A stretch of 64,000 bases of DNA from CALHRB01 sp964473465 (GTDB taxonomy: Bacteria > Bacteroidota > Ignavibacteria > Kapaibacteriales > UBA2268). Shown here piece after piece: positions 43,476-52,444 of the stretch. How positions within the stretch are numbered: position 1 is the first letter of the stretch; each line of letters begins with the position of its first letter. The notes beneath the pieces were generated by a model, which was given only the letters and a program-made list of their open reading frames with translations, was not told the origin of the DNA and ran no database searches. The stretch is from the NCBI GenBank assembly GCA_964473465.1, contig CAYYPE010000012.1, positions 1-64,000 on the forward strand, read 5' to 3'. A program made the position numbers and the translations under genes.

Positions 43476-44612
43476 ATTAAAGAGATACCCGATAAATATC
43501 GAATTTGCCTTATAAGTTTCTCGAGTGCAAACAATGACGCCCGCACGTTAAACCTTGCAAGAGCAATAGGCTCAGAAATCCCGGTTTGTATTGTTTATCC
43601 CGTATCTGAAACCCAACAAAACTTTTTCGAAGATTCTGTTGAGTTCATTCCGATTAAAATTAACCAAAGCAGGAGAGTCTTCCCCAGATGGTATTCTTTC
43701 TGTAAAAAAGTCAGCCGCCTGCTAAAAAATTCAAATATTTCTTATGTTTTCGCGATGGATTTGTATTCACTGCTTCCCTCAGCTTTAAAAAAGAAAAAGT
43801 CTCAATACAAATTATTTTATGACTCACGTGAAATTTATTCAGCACTTGGAACACTTTATAAAAATCCGTTTAAACAATTAATCCTCTCGCTTATCGAAAG
43901 GTTTCTTGTTAATAATGTTGATGAATTCATTGTTTCAGGAAGTATGGATGAGGAATACCTTGCAAAACACTTCAACACAAAGAAGCCTTTCAATGTGATT
44001 ATGAATGTCCCATTTTTCAGGCAGATAGAAAAAACAAACAAAATCCGAGAAGAGCTTAAATTGGATAGTAACATAAATATTATTGTTTATCAAGGTATGA
44101 TCCTCGAAGGGAGAGGTATAAGAAAAATTATCGAATCTCTTCAATTTCTTGACAATACCGTCTTATGTATCTTTGGAGAAGGCCAAATTGAAGATGTTAT
44201 TTATAAAACAGCCCAAAAATATAACGTCAGAGACAAAGTATTTTATATGGGCATCAAACCATATGATGAACTTCTCGATTGGACTTCATCTGCCGATTTA
44301 GGGGTTGTATTTATCAGACCCATTTCACTCTCTTACAAATTAGCTCTCCCAAATAAATTATTCGAATATTGTATGGCTGGTATTCCTTCGCTTGTTACTG
44401 ATCTCCCTGCTATGAAAAAAATTATTGAGGAATATCATATTGGAAAACTAATTTCACATAAAGCAAATTCAATTGAAATAGCTGATGCAATCAGACAAAT
44501 CCTTAAAAAAAAAGAGGATTACAAAAAATATTGTCAGATAGCATCCCAGAAATTATGCTATGATACCCAGATTGATAAAATCCTAAATATGATTAACATC
44601 AAAAGAGAATAG
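43476..44612 (+). CDS. Glycosyltransferase family 4-like, probable AUU start
   Basis: This is a 378-aa GT-B fold glycosyltransferase with an N-terminal Rossmann half (YRICLISFSS...) and a C-terminal half with NIIVYQGMILEGRG, IFGEGQ and the nucleotide-sugar region SYKLALPNKLFEYCMAGIPSLVTD. No ATG or GTG occurs near the domain start. An ATT at 43476 is preceded by CAGGGGGT (43464-43471), a good Shine-Dalgarno at about 5 nt. The only conventional alternative is a TTG at 43389 that would overlap the acyltransferase gene by 68 bp and add 29 unconserved-looking residues. It probably builds a surface glycan with its neighbour. Confidence 0.7.
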   Translation: MKEIPDKYRICLISFSSANNDARTLNLARAIGSEIPVCIVYPVSETQQNFFEDSVEFIPIKINQSRRVFPRWYSFCKKVSRLLKNSNISYVFAMDLYSLLPSALKKKKSQYKLFYDSREIYSALGTLYKNPFKQLILSLIERFLVNNVDEFIVSGSMDEEYLAKHFNTKKPFNVIMNVPFFRQIEKTNKIREELKLDSNINIIVYQGMILEGRGIRKIIESLQFLDNTVLCIFGEGQIEDVIYKTAQKYNVRDKVFYMGIKPYDELLDWTSSADLGVVFIRPISLSYKLALPNKLFEYCMAGIPSLVTDLPAMKKIIEEYHIGKLISHKANSIEIADAIRQILKKKEDYKKYCQIASQKLCYDTQIDKILNMINIKRE

Positions 44613-44620
44613 ATTTAATT

Positions 44621-45448
44621 ATGAAATTGTTTTTTAAGCAATCTGTAATTTTTATTGTTTTATTTATAATTTTAGCTGATAAAATAAAATCATCACCGGA
44701 TATATATTATTTAAATATCAATCCCGTTCCGAGTATAACAGGGAAAACTATTCTGTTTGATTGCGACAGGAAAACAAATCCAGCCCTTCTTGCTCAAGCA
44801 GATTCTAATTATGCTTCCATTATTTATTCACCATCGCTTTTCAATCTTGCAGAACTCTCCCCGGCAATGATTATGATTGGCAATAAAATCAATGATGAAT
44901 TGATGGCAGCAGTATCAATATATAATCTTGGGAATTCTCTTTATTCAGATTTTTCTGCAACTCTTCATTCAGGACTAAAAATTTCTTCTATTCTCGATGC
45001 TGGATTATCACTCAGTTTCGATAGGCTCTCAATCAGTAACTATAATAATTATTCCTCTTTTAATTTTAATCTTGGTTTTATCCTTAAAATGTCAGATATA
45101 TTCAATGCAGGATTCAATTATGCATACCTTCAGAACCCCTTTCCAGATGAAATCAAATCATTTTTTAATCATTCTATTAACGTTGGTTTGGGAGTAACAT
45201 TAAATGATGAAATCTCTTTTGAACTTGGCTCAAGAATTCTAATAAATTATATGACAGGCTTTACTTTTTCCGGTAGATATAATATCGTAGATTTCTTAGC
45301 TTTGAAATTAGGTTTTTCAACCAACCCTGAAATCGTAAGTTTTGCTGTCAAAATAACACCTGTTAACTACATTAGTATTTCAGCAGGTCTTAACTACCAT
45401 TCATATCTTGGTTTTTCGAAATCATTTGCCCTTTCATTTTATTGGTAA
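44621..45448 (+). CDS. Putative outer-membrane beta-barrel protein (PorV/PorQ-like)
   Basis: This 275-aa protein has an N-terminal signal peptide (about 1-25) and many amphipathic strands with Ser/Gly/Tyr/Phe alternation. It ends with an aromatic residue (LSFYW), as barrel proteins do. The length and pattern resemble the FadL/PorV/PorQ type found with T9SS in Bacteroidota, but I cannot confirm the family. It lies 8 nt after the glycosyltransferase and 12 nt before the next barrel protein. Confidence 0.5.
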   Translation: MKLFFKQSVIFIVLFIILADKIKSSPDIYYLNINPVPSITGKTILFDCDRKTNPALLAQADSNYASIIYSPSLFNLAELSPAMIMIGNKINDELMAAVSIYNLGNSLYSDFSATLHSGLKISSILDAGLSLSFDRLSISNYNNYSSFNFNLGFILKMSDIFNAGFNYAYLQNPFPDEIKSFFNHSINVGLGVTLNDEISFELGSRILINYMTGFTFSGRYNIVDFLALKLGFSTNPEIVSFAVKITPVNYISISAGLNYHSYLGFSKSFALSFYW

Positions 45449-45460
45449 TATCAAATAGAT

Positions 45461-47431
45461 ATGATGAATTTTTTTTGTAAATTATCCTGTTATATAATAA
45501 TTTTCGTCTCTTACATTACATCCCAAGCTCAAAATTATAACCCGGAAGATTTAGAACAATTAATCGAAAGAATATCATCTGCGGAAAATACAAGTATTTC
45601 TTTGGATATGATTGAATATTTCATCATTAATCCATTGGATTTAAGGACTTCAACAATAAAACAAATAGCATCTATTCCTGCTATTTCTTATGACTTAGCA
45701 ATGAGAATAAAAAACTTAATAAAACAGAATCCTGATATCAAATTTTCTAAAATTAAAGATTCCCTGTTTTTATCTCAAGATATTTTTAACTTGTTAGAAC
45801 TGACTACTTTTATTAGTGAAAAAACTGACAAAAAAGAAAAGAAAAAAATCAAACTTGATTTCAGAACCAGATATATACCCCTAATCAATAAAGTTAAAGG
45901 ATTTGAGGATGGCAATTACCTTGGTTCCCCTTTTTATAGTTATTTCAGAACAAGAGCAAGTTATGATGATAACCGTGCCGGAGTATTATTGACAAAGGAT
46001 ATAGGTGAAAAAAATCTCACAGAATTTATTTCGGGATATCTGAAATTTAATACCTTAGGATTTGATATTACATTGGGAGACTACACTATCCATTCCGGGA
46101 TGGGAAATATACTCTGGAATCAATACAGTTTCGGAAAAGGTGCAGAAACTATTTATCCTGCTGTCAGTTTTATTTCAAATACAAACAGCTATCTGTCCTC
46201 CTCTGAATCCAATTTTTTTCGGGGTATTTCCATTGCCTTTGACTTTAACCTTTCAGATGATTTGAATATTAAAAATTCGTTATGGCTTTCATCGAAAAAA
46301 CTATCCGGGACATTAGACAATTCGAATGATACAATAACATCGGTTTATGATGATGGACTTTTCCGAACGGAAACAGAAATTCAGAAGAAAAATAATTTTT
46401 CTGAAACAATCTTTGGTTTCAAATCCGAATTAAATGGAAGAAACTTAATTTTCGGTTTGTCTGGTCTTTTCTTTAACTATGATAAATTCATTAAGAGTCA
46501 GTCCAGAGATGTATTATATGGCAAAAATGGTTATCTTGGGTCTTTCTACTATCTTTTCAATCTTGGTGAGGCAAGATTTGTCGGGGAATTCAGTATAGAT
46601 AATAATGGGAAATTGGCTTTAAGAAATGCATTTAATAAATCTTATGAGAATTTTGAATTTGCATTAAATATCAGATATTTTGATGAAAGTTTTCGTTCGC
46701 CTTTCGGCTTTAATTTTGGTGACTCCCCTGAAGTGAACAATGAATCTGGAATTTATACGGGTCTAAAATGGAAATTATCAAGAAAAATTCTTTTTTCCAG
46801 TTATTTCGATTTTTTCAAAACCCTTGCACGGACTTTTTTTATTCCTTATTTCAAACATGGGCAGGACTTTTTCATCCAATCAGATTGGAACATTGACACA
46901 GATTCATACTTGCGATTCAGATTTAACTACGAATCCAAAACCGATAACATCACTGATAATAATGGAATTATAAATTATATTCAAAAGTCTAAGTATTATT
47001 CCAGAATAGAATATCAAAGAAAATTAAGCAATACATTCCAAATTAGGCTACGCTCAGATCTTAGCTTTATCAATTTTGTTAATATCAAACCTGATGAAAT
47101 AGGATTTGCTTCTTCTTTAGAATTAAATTACAAACCAATTCCAATTCTATTAATACAAGGGAGGATAACAAAATTTGATACAGATAGTTACGAGTCCGCC
47201 ATCTGGCAATTTGAATCACCAGTCCCCGGATATATGTATTCACAAGTCTTATATGAACATGGTTGGAGGGCTTATCTTGGCTTTAGATATCAGATATTTA
47301 AATCCTTCAATTTAGCAATGAGATTCTCTATCACCTCAAAAAGCAATCAAAACTATTTAGGAAGTGGTTTAAATCAAATAGTTGGAAATCAGGATAAAAA
47401 AATTTTTTTGCAAATTAGTTTAAATATTTAG
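45461..47431 (+). CDS. Helix-hairpin-helix plus outer-membrane barrel protein
   Basis: This is a 656-aa exported protein. The signal peptide ends TSQA|QNY. An N-terminal periplasmic region (about 25-125) has helix-hairpin-helix/ComEA-like character (PLDLRTSTIKQIASIPAISYDLAMRIKNLI, about 50-90). A large beta-rich domain (about 140-656) follows, with many aromatic, Gly/Asn-rich strands and a final strand IFLQISLNI. This architecture recurs in Bacteroidota as an unnamed outer-membrane family. Its function is unknown. It is close behind the smaller barrel gene, so the two may form one complex. Confidence 0.6.
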   Translation: MMNFFCKLSCYIIIFVSYITSQAQNYNPEDLEQLIERISSAENTSISLDMIEYFIINPLDLRTSTIKQIASIPAISYDLAMRIKNLIKQNPDIKFSKIKDSLFLSQDIFNLLELTTFISEKTDKKEKKKIKLDFRTRYIPLINKVKGFEDGNYLGSPFYSYFRTRASYDDNRAGVLLTKDIGEKNLTEFISGYLKFNTLGFDITLGDYTIHSGMGNILWNQYSFGKGAETIYPAVSFISNTNSYLSSSESNFFRGISIAFDFNLSDDLNIKNSLWLSSKKLSGTLDNSNDTITSVYDDGLFRTETEIQKKNNFSETIFGFKSELNGRNLIFGLSGLFFNYDKFIKSQSRDVLYGKNGYLGSFYYLFNLGEARFVGEFSIDNNGKLALRNAFNKSYENFEFALNIRYFDESFRSPFGFNFGDSPEVNNESGIYTGLKWKLSRKILFSSYFDFFKTLARTFFIPYFKHGQDFFIQSDWNIDTDSYLRFRFNYESKTDNITDNNGIINYIQKSKYYSRIEYQRKLSNTFQIRLRSDLSFINFVNIKPDEIGFASSLELNYKPIPILLIQGRITKFDTDSYESAIWQFESPVPGYMYSQVLYEHGWRAYLGFRYQIFKSFNLAMRFSITSKSNQNYLGSGLNQIVGNQDKKIFLQISLNI

Positions 47432-47443
47432 TAAACTAATTTT

Positions 47444-48928
47444 TTAATTTTTTTTGAAAACCTTTGACCTGTCAGAAGTAACATTATAATTTTTCAAAAT
47501 TTCGCCATTTCTTTCAATGGCGTTTTTTCTATCGAGTATTATCTTGTTGTTTGAAAAGTCCTCGAAAATTATAAAATCAGATTTTTCTTTCTCAACAAGC
47601 AATATCAAGTCATCGAGGCTTTTTATTCTTTTTTTATTTACTGATTTGATTATATATGACCCATAACCAAAATCATCATACCCCTGATTGATTTCATCTT
47701 TTAAAATAGTATTTATAATCACCACTTCGTTTAATGTATCGGATTTATAAGCTCCTGCATATCCCAGCAAGGATTTTGGTGCCTCGTAATACCAGTAATT
47801 ACCATAAGTTCTTAAATAATTTATAGTTAATGCTTGAAAAACAAAACCAGCAAAAACAAAATATCTTGGCTCGGTGTTATATTCATCTGAATACATAATA
47901 AAAGCATCGGAACCATTCAAAGTCAATTTGAATTTCAGATCGGTCTTTTTCCCATCTCTTATGACTTTTATTCTACATTCATCGCCAATATGTTTTTTAT
48001 CTATAATATAATTATAATTAATCCTCTCGGTAGGTCTGAAAATTACTGTGCCATCATTTGAAATCAGAATTCCGTCAATTTCAATTATAACGTCCTCAAC
48101 TTTAAGAATGTTTTTTAAAGGTGAAATATCAGCAATATAGTTTACAAGCATACCATAATCATCATCCCCGCATTTATAATATCTCCTTAAATCTTCATTC
48201 TCCAAATTCTGTGTCTGAATTGCAAGGAAAGGAAATCCATTATAAGTTCCATCCTTTATATCCTCAAAAAAATGCCTGATAACAGGCTCTGGTATGAAAT
48301 AACCGGTATTTTCAGCATACAAATCCGATTGGAAAGCAATTCCCACCATTTTATCGCCTAACATAACTGGTCCCCCGCTATTGCCCGGATTAATAGCTGC
48401 ATCTATCTGACATGCCATTAAAGAAAAGAATGAATGTGAATATGTTTGATATTCAATTCTCGAAACAACCCCCTTGGTTATGCTGATTTCCTCACCACCA
48501 ATCGGATAGCCCATTACAAAGATTTGTTCCTGAAGGTAAGGAACTTCACTCAGTTCAAGCGGTCTTATTCCTTCAAAAAATTTATTATCAATCACCGATA
48601 ATAATGCAAGGTCGCACTCATCTGCAATGAATTCAATCTTTGCTATATATTTTTTTGAGTCATTAAATTTCTTTACCTGTATAAATGTAGCATTGGTAAC
48701 ATTATGAGCATTTGTCAATATCTTGTTACCCTCAATAACAACGCCGGAACCAGACGATGATGATGGAGGAAGATTCTGCCATGGTATTCCATAGCTGTAT
48801 GAATAATCATCAACATATATTTTAATCACTGAATTTCGCGGATCATAATCATTTTGAGGAAAGCAATACCCAGAAACAACAAAAAAAATTAATAATAAAA
48901 ATATCCCGGATTTAATTAGATTTTTCAT
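47444..48928 (-). CDS. HtrA/Deg-like periplasmic serine protease
   Basis: This 494-aa exported trypsin-fold protease has a signal peptide of about 22-25 residues (GYCFPQND). The triad is His75 (LTNAHNV), Asp106 (ECDLALL) and Ser184 (NPGNSGGP). Two PDZ-like regions follow (about 215-330 and about 350-460), the first with IEIDGILISNDG. The arrangement is closer to the eukaryote-type Deg proteins, in which PDZ domains have long inserts, than to E. coli DegP. It probably acts in protein quality control. It lies downstream of asd on the minus strand with a 30-bp gap. Confidence 0.85.
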   Translation of the reverse strand: MKNLIKSGIFLLLIFFVVSGYCFPQNDYDPRNSVIKIYVDDYSYSYGIPWQNLPPSSSSGSGVVIEGNKILTNAHNVTNATFIQVKKFNDSKKYIAKIEFIADECDLALLSVIDNKFFEGIRPLELSEVPYLQEQIFVMGYPIGGEEISITKGVVSRIEYQTYSHSFFSLMACQIDAAINPGNSGGPVMLGDKMVGIAFQSDLYAENTGYFIPEPVIRHFFEDIKDGTYNGFPFLAIQTQNLENEDLRRYYKCGDDDYGMLVNYIADISPLKNILKVEDVIIEIDGILISNDGTVIFRPTERINYNYIIDKKHIGDECRIKVIRDGKKTDLKFKLTLNGSDAFIMYSDEYNTEPRYFVFAGFVFQALTINYLRTYGNYWYYEAPKSLLGYAGAYKSDTLNEVVIINTILKDEINQGYDDFGYGSYIIKSVNKKRIKSLDDLILLVEKEKSDFIIFEDFSNNKIILDRKNAIERNGEILKNYNVTSDRSKVFKKN

Positions 48929-48958
48929 TCTGACTCCATAGAATTGTAATTTTTTACA

Positions 48959-49942
48959 TTATTGATTAATGAGTAATTCTGCTATCTGAACTGCATTTGT
49001 TGCGGCTCCTTTTCGTAAATTATCTGCCACTACCCATAAATTTAAACCATTTTCAATTGATTCATCTTTCCGAATTCTTCCGATAAAAACTTCATCCTTA
49101 TTTTCAACAAAAGCAGGTGTTGGGTATTTTTCCATCTCTGGCTCATCAAGAATTTTTATACCTTTCTGATTTTTTAATGTATTTATTATAGAATTCAAGT
49201 TAAAAGGCTTTTCAAATTCAATATTCACAGATTCGGAATGACCACCTGTTACAGGTATCCTCACGCAGGTAACTGAAATTTTCAAATCGGGTAAATTCAA
49301 AATTTTTCGTGTCTCATTCATCATTTTTATTTCTTCCTCAGAATAGAGACTGTCATCGGAAATTTTATGGAACACTGTATTAAAAGCTATCTGATGGCTT
49401 GATATCCTTTCCGATGGTAATTCACCTTTTAATTCTGCAAAAAGCTGATTTAAACCTTTTTTGCCTGCTCCCGAAACCGATTGATATGTTGACACAACAA
49501 CCCGTCTGATTTTAAAATTATCATTCAAAGGTTTCAGGGCTACAACAAGTTGAATTGTTGAACAGTTTGGATTTGCTATTATTCCATTGTGTTTAAACGC
49601 ATCTTGTGGATTAACCTCCGGAACAACAAGTGGCACATTGCGATCCATACGCCAGTAACTACCATTATCAATAACAATACAACCTTCAGAGACAGCTCTT
49701 GGAGCTATATTTTGGCTTGCTTCCTTTCCTGCCGAAAAAAGGACTATATTCAACCCTTTAAAACTGCTTTTATTAGCATCTTCAACTTTGATAAGCCTGT
49801 CTTGATAATTTAAAGCAATTCCGGCTGATTTCGGGGATGAAAATAGTCTTAATTCTCCAACGGGGAAATTTCTTTCCTCAAGAACTTGGAGCATCTTTCT
49901 GCCAACAAGCCCTGTAGCACCAACAATACCAATATTTATCAT
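48959..49942 (-). CDS. asd: Aspartate-semialdehyde dehydrogenase (Asd)
   Basis: Asd reduces aspartyl-4-phosphate to aspartate semialdehyde for Lys/DAP, Thr and Met synthesis. The 327-aa protein has an N-terminal NADP site GIVGATGLVGRKML, active-site Cys127 in NPNCSTIQ, STYQSVSGAGKKGL, and the substrate-binding RIPVTGGHSE with catalytic His. It heads the asd-htrA pair; a TATCTTTG -7-like box lies 40 nt upstream. Confidence 0.96.
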   Translation of the reverse strand: MINIGIVGATGLVGRKMLQVLEERNFPVGELRLFSSPKSAGIALNYQDRLIKVEDANKSSFKGLNIVLFSAGKEASQNIAPRAVSEGCIVIDNGSYWRMDRNVPLVVPEVNPQDAFKHNGIIANPNCSTIQLVVALKPLNDNFKIRRVVVSTYQSVSGAGKKGLNQLFAELKGELPSERISSHQIAFNTVFHKISDDSLYSEEEIKMMNETRKILNLPDLKISVTCVRIPVTGGHSESVNIEFEKPFNLNSIINTLKNQKGIKILDEPEMEKYPTPAFVENKDEVFIGRIRKDESIENGLNLWVVADNLRKGAATNAVQIAELLINQ

Positions 49943-49981
49943 AAAAATTAATTATTTCTTCAATGAAAATTTATCAGATTA

Positions 49982-49989
49982 CAAAGATA
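49982..49989 (-). promoter_or_regulatory. Candidate -7 element of asd
   Basis: On the minus strand TATCTTTG matches TAnnTTTG, 40 nt before the asd ATG. No clear -33 TTG is present. Confidence 0.35.
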
Positions 49990-50009
49990 ATATAATTGTG
50001 TGAAATTAC

Positions 50010-50017
50010 TATTTTTG
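50010..50017 (+). promoter_or_regulatory. Candidate -7 element of the lipoprotein pair
   Basis: TATTTTTG matches TAnnTTTG, 27 nt before the ATG at 50045. A TTG at 49996-49998 is only 11 nt upstream, too close for a standard -33 box. Together with the asd box it makes a divergent arrangement. Confidence 0.35.
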
Positions 50018-50044
50018 CTCCTTTAAAAATATCGTTTTCAAATT

Positions 50045-50797
50045 ATGAGAGTTACAATAATTATTATTATAGCGTCGCTAATACTTCAATCCTGCGGTAT
50101 TATAAAAAAAATTGCAGGTGCTGATATTGACCCCCTTCAATTTGATAAAGCAAGGGAAGCTAAAGTTATGGAAGTTCAATTCCTTGCTGCGACTACCCTT
50201 GCAAAAAGACTAAACGAGGGCAAGCCATTGGACAATGCTGATATTAATTTTTATCTTTCTGAATCTTTCCTTAATAAAATAGCACAACAATATGATTCAA
50301 CCGAAGGATGGCTGGATCCCTCAACAAGTTACAAAATCCTTAATTCAAAAACCAAACTCTATAATGGCTCTGCAATAGCAACTCTTACTATGTTTGCTCA
50401 TAGCTTCAGCTACAATGTTGATGTTATGCTTTCTATGGATTGTCTTGTTACATTCAAAATGCTAAAAAATGAACTCGAAATGAGTTTGGAGCCCTTTAAT
50501 ATTTCTCCAATTGCTGATGCAAAAGGTTTATTGGGTGGAACTGATGAAATAATCGAAAATTTAATTAAGATTAATCTTGCAAATCTGAGCAAGAACTTCC
50601 CTCCTCTTAAAATTCCATTGTCTTTCAATAATGATTTCCTTTTAGCAAAAGCAAACATTAATATCAAAGACAAAATCAATATGAATGTGTCTTATAATGA
50701 CTACCCAATTAAATTTAATCTTAAGCTCGATGAGATTTTGATTTTCAAGGATAAAATTTTTGTTGCAATGAGTATTGATAAGGTGGAGGTCAAATGA
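50045..50797 (+). CDS. Lipoprotein of unknown function, first of a pair
   Basis: This 250-aa lipoprotein has a short signal with lipobox LQSC (Cys17). The mature protein is a mixed alpha/beta sequence with long amphipathic strands (NINIKDKINMNVSYNDYPIKF) and no catalytic motif. The strand-rich, tubular pattern could fit a lipid-binding fold of the YceB/TULIP sort, but this is only a guess. It overlaps the next lipoprotein gene by 4 nt (ATGA), and a strong GGTGGAGGT lies just before that second start, so the two are expressed together. Confidence 0.7.
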   Translation: MRVTIIIIIASLILQSCGIIKKIAGADIDPLQFDKAREAKVMEVQFLAATTLAKRLNEGKPLDNADINFYLSESFLNKIAQQYDSTEGWLDPSTSYKILNSKTKLYNGSAIATLTMFAHSFSYNVDVMLSMDCLVTFKMLKNELEMSLEPFNISPIADAKGLLGGTDEIIENLIKINLANLSKNFPPLKIPLSFNNDFLLAKANINIKDKINMNVSYNDYPIKFNLKLDEILIFKDKIFVAMSIDKVEVK

Positions 50798-51642
50798 AAA
50801 TATTTAGATTATTAGCTCTATTTTTCTCCTTACTATACATAATTTCTGGATGTAAAAGCATTGATATGCCAACAATCGAGCAATCACAAAAAATGATTGA
50901 TTTCTATAAGCCCCAGATTAATTTAGCCGATAGGAATATTGATGATAAAACTAAAAATTTACCTTCAGGAAATGATTTGATTCTTCGACTAAGTATTAAT
51001 CCCGTTAATATTATTTTAAAAACTCTTGCAAATCGCCGTGAAGATGACATAAAATTGATTTTTTATCAATCAAAAAATGTTGTTAAAGAGGATAAATCAA
51101 TTTTAGGAATCAATTATACCAATTATATCAATATTGATACAGGTTCCTTCTCAGTTAATATAAAAGCAATAAATTTTTCAAAATTCGATAGAAATATTAT
51201 CGAGGGAAGAATTGAAATCGAAGGCAAAGGTGCAATCAGTGCTTCAGGAAAGTATATAGGCGTTCCTGCATCAATCTCTCCCGAAGTTCAGATATATTTG
51301 AATGAACCTGTATCTTTCAATCTTGAAGCTACAGACAGCGGTTACATAGTCCTCAAACCACGTCCAGCAAAACTCACTTTGAAAACAAAATTCTTTTTCA
51401 AATTACTCGAATGGAAAATTCCATGGGGTTATGACTCACAGCTTGAATTCACAGATATAATGAAACCAATGGCTGTGCCAATCGCACTTAATACAGAAAT
51501 TCAATTTCCCAAACCATCAAAAAAGGCAGGTTCAAACCAAATGGAACAAATTCCCTACGAAGTTCAACTCAAAAATTCTCGTTTAATTACAATTGATTCA
51601 AAACTGGAGTTTCGCTCGGATGCCGTTTTCAAGGGTAAATAG
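50794..51642 (+). CDS. Lipoprotein of unknown function, second of a pair
   Basis: This 282-aa lipoprotein has lipobox IISGC (Cys20). The mature part is rich in beta strands (LILRLSINPVNIIL, NYTNYINIDTGSFSVNIKAINFS, GRIEIEGKGAISASGKYIGVPASISP). I see no catalytic residues and recognise no family. The strand pattern resembles that of its upstream neighbour, so both may be divergent relatives or subunits of one envelope complex. Translation is coupled to the upstream gene. Confidence 0.7.
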   Translation: MKIFRLLALFFSLLYIISGCKSIDMPTIEQSQKMIDFYKPQINLADRNIDDKTKNLPSGNDLILRLSINPVNIILKTLANRREDDIKLIFYQSKNVVKEDKSILGINYTNYINIDTGSFSVNIKAINFSKFDRNIIEGRIEIEGKGAISASGKYIGVPASISPEVQIYLNEPVSFNLEATDSGYIVLKPRPAKLTLKTKFFFKLLEWKIPWGYDSQLEFTDIMKPMAVPIALNTEIQFPKPSKKAGSNQMEQIPYEVQLKNSRLITIDSKLEFRSDAVFKGK

Positions 51643-51751
51643 TTGCTCTAAATTTAATTAGTCAAAGTTCATTTCTCTGATGTTTTTAATTTTTGACAAT
51701 AGCTAATTATAAGATACGTTAATCACTTGGTATTTAAAATATTTATTTGCT

Positions 51752-52402
51752 ATGTCTTTAAAATCAACACCGGTTACAGAAGAAATAGATTTGTATTTAA
51801 GAAAATATTTTTCCTCGGAAGATGAATTTCTTTATAACCTTAGAATGGAAGCTAAATCAGCCGGGATGCCCGAAATTTCTATATCTCCCGTTCAAGGCTT
51901 ATTTCTCCAGCAGTTACTTAAAGCAATAAATGCCCGAAAGGTTCTCGAAATTGGTTCTCTTGGTGGATATTCAGCTATTACGATGGCAATGGCACTCCCT
52001 GATGATGGTTTGCTTTACGCAGTTGAAATTAATAAAACTTATTGTGATTTTATCCGCCGAAAAACTGAGGAATCTGGTTTCTCCGAAAGAATTAAAGTCA
52101 TTAATTCCTCTGGGGAAGATTTCCTGAGAAATTTATCGAATGAGGAAATATTTGACTTCATATTTCTTGATGCTGATAAACCCGGCTATATAAATTACGT
52201 AAACCTTTCTATTCCTCACTTGCGTAAAGGCGGCATTATTGCAGCCGATAATGCCCTTGCTATGGGAAAAATATCTGATGAGTCTGATGATTCAAATGCA
52301 AGAGCAATTCATAATTTCAATTTATTTATGATAAATAATCAAGATTTTTTTTCTTCGCTCGTTCCAATTGGTGATGGTTTAACATTAGGACTCAAATTAT
52401 AG
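51752..52402 (+). CDS. SAM-dependent O-methyltransferase, class I (CCoAOMT/COMT-like)
   Basis: This 216-aa cytoplasmic enzyme has the SAM motif VLEIGSLGGYSAITMA (about 64-79), acidic YAVEIN, and FIFLDADKPGYINYV with the divalent-metal Asp, then AADNALAMG. These are typical of the cation-dependent caffeoyl-CoA/catechol O-methyltransferase-like family (Methyltransf_3). The substrate is unknown. It lies 109 bp after the lipoprotein pair and 42 bp before the VWA-OmpA gene. Confidence 0.85.
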   Translation: MSLKSTPVTEEIDLYLRKYFSSEDEFLYNLRMEAKSAGMPEISISPVQGLFLQQLLKAINARKVLEIGSLGGYSAITMAMALPDDGLLYAVEINKTYCDFIRRKTEESGFSERIKVINSSGEDFLRNLSNEEIFDFIFLDADKPGYINYVNLSIPHLRKGGIIAADNALAMGKISDESDDSNARAIHNFNLFMINNQDFFSSLVPIGDGLTLGLKL

Positions 52403-52444
52403 CCGAATTATTACATATTGAATTATATTTAATAGGAGATCGAG

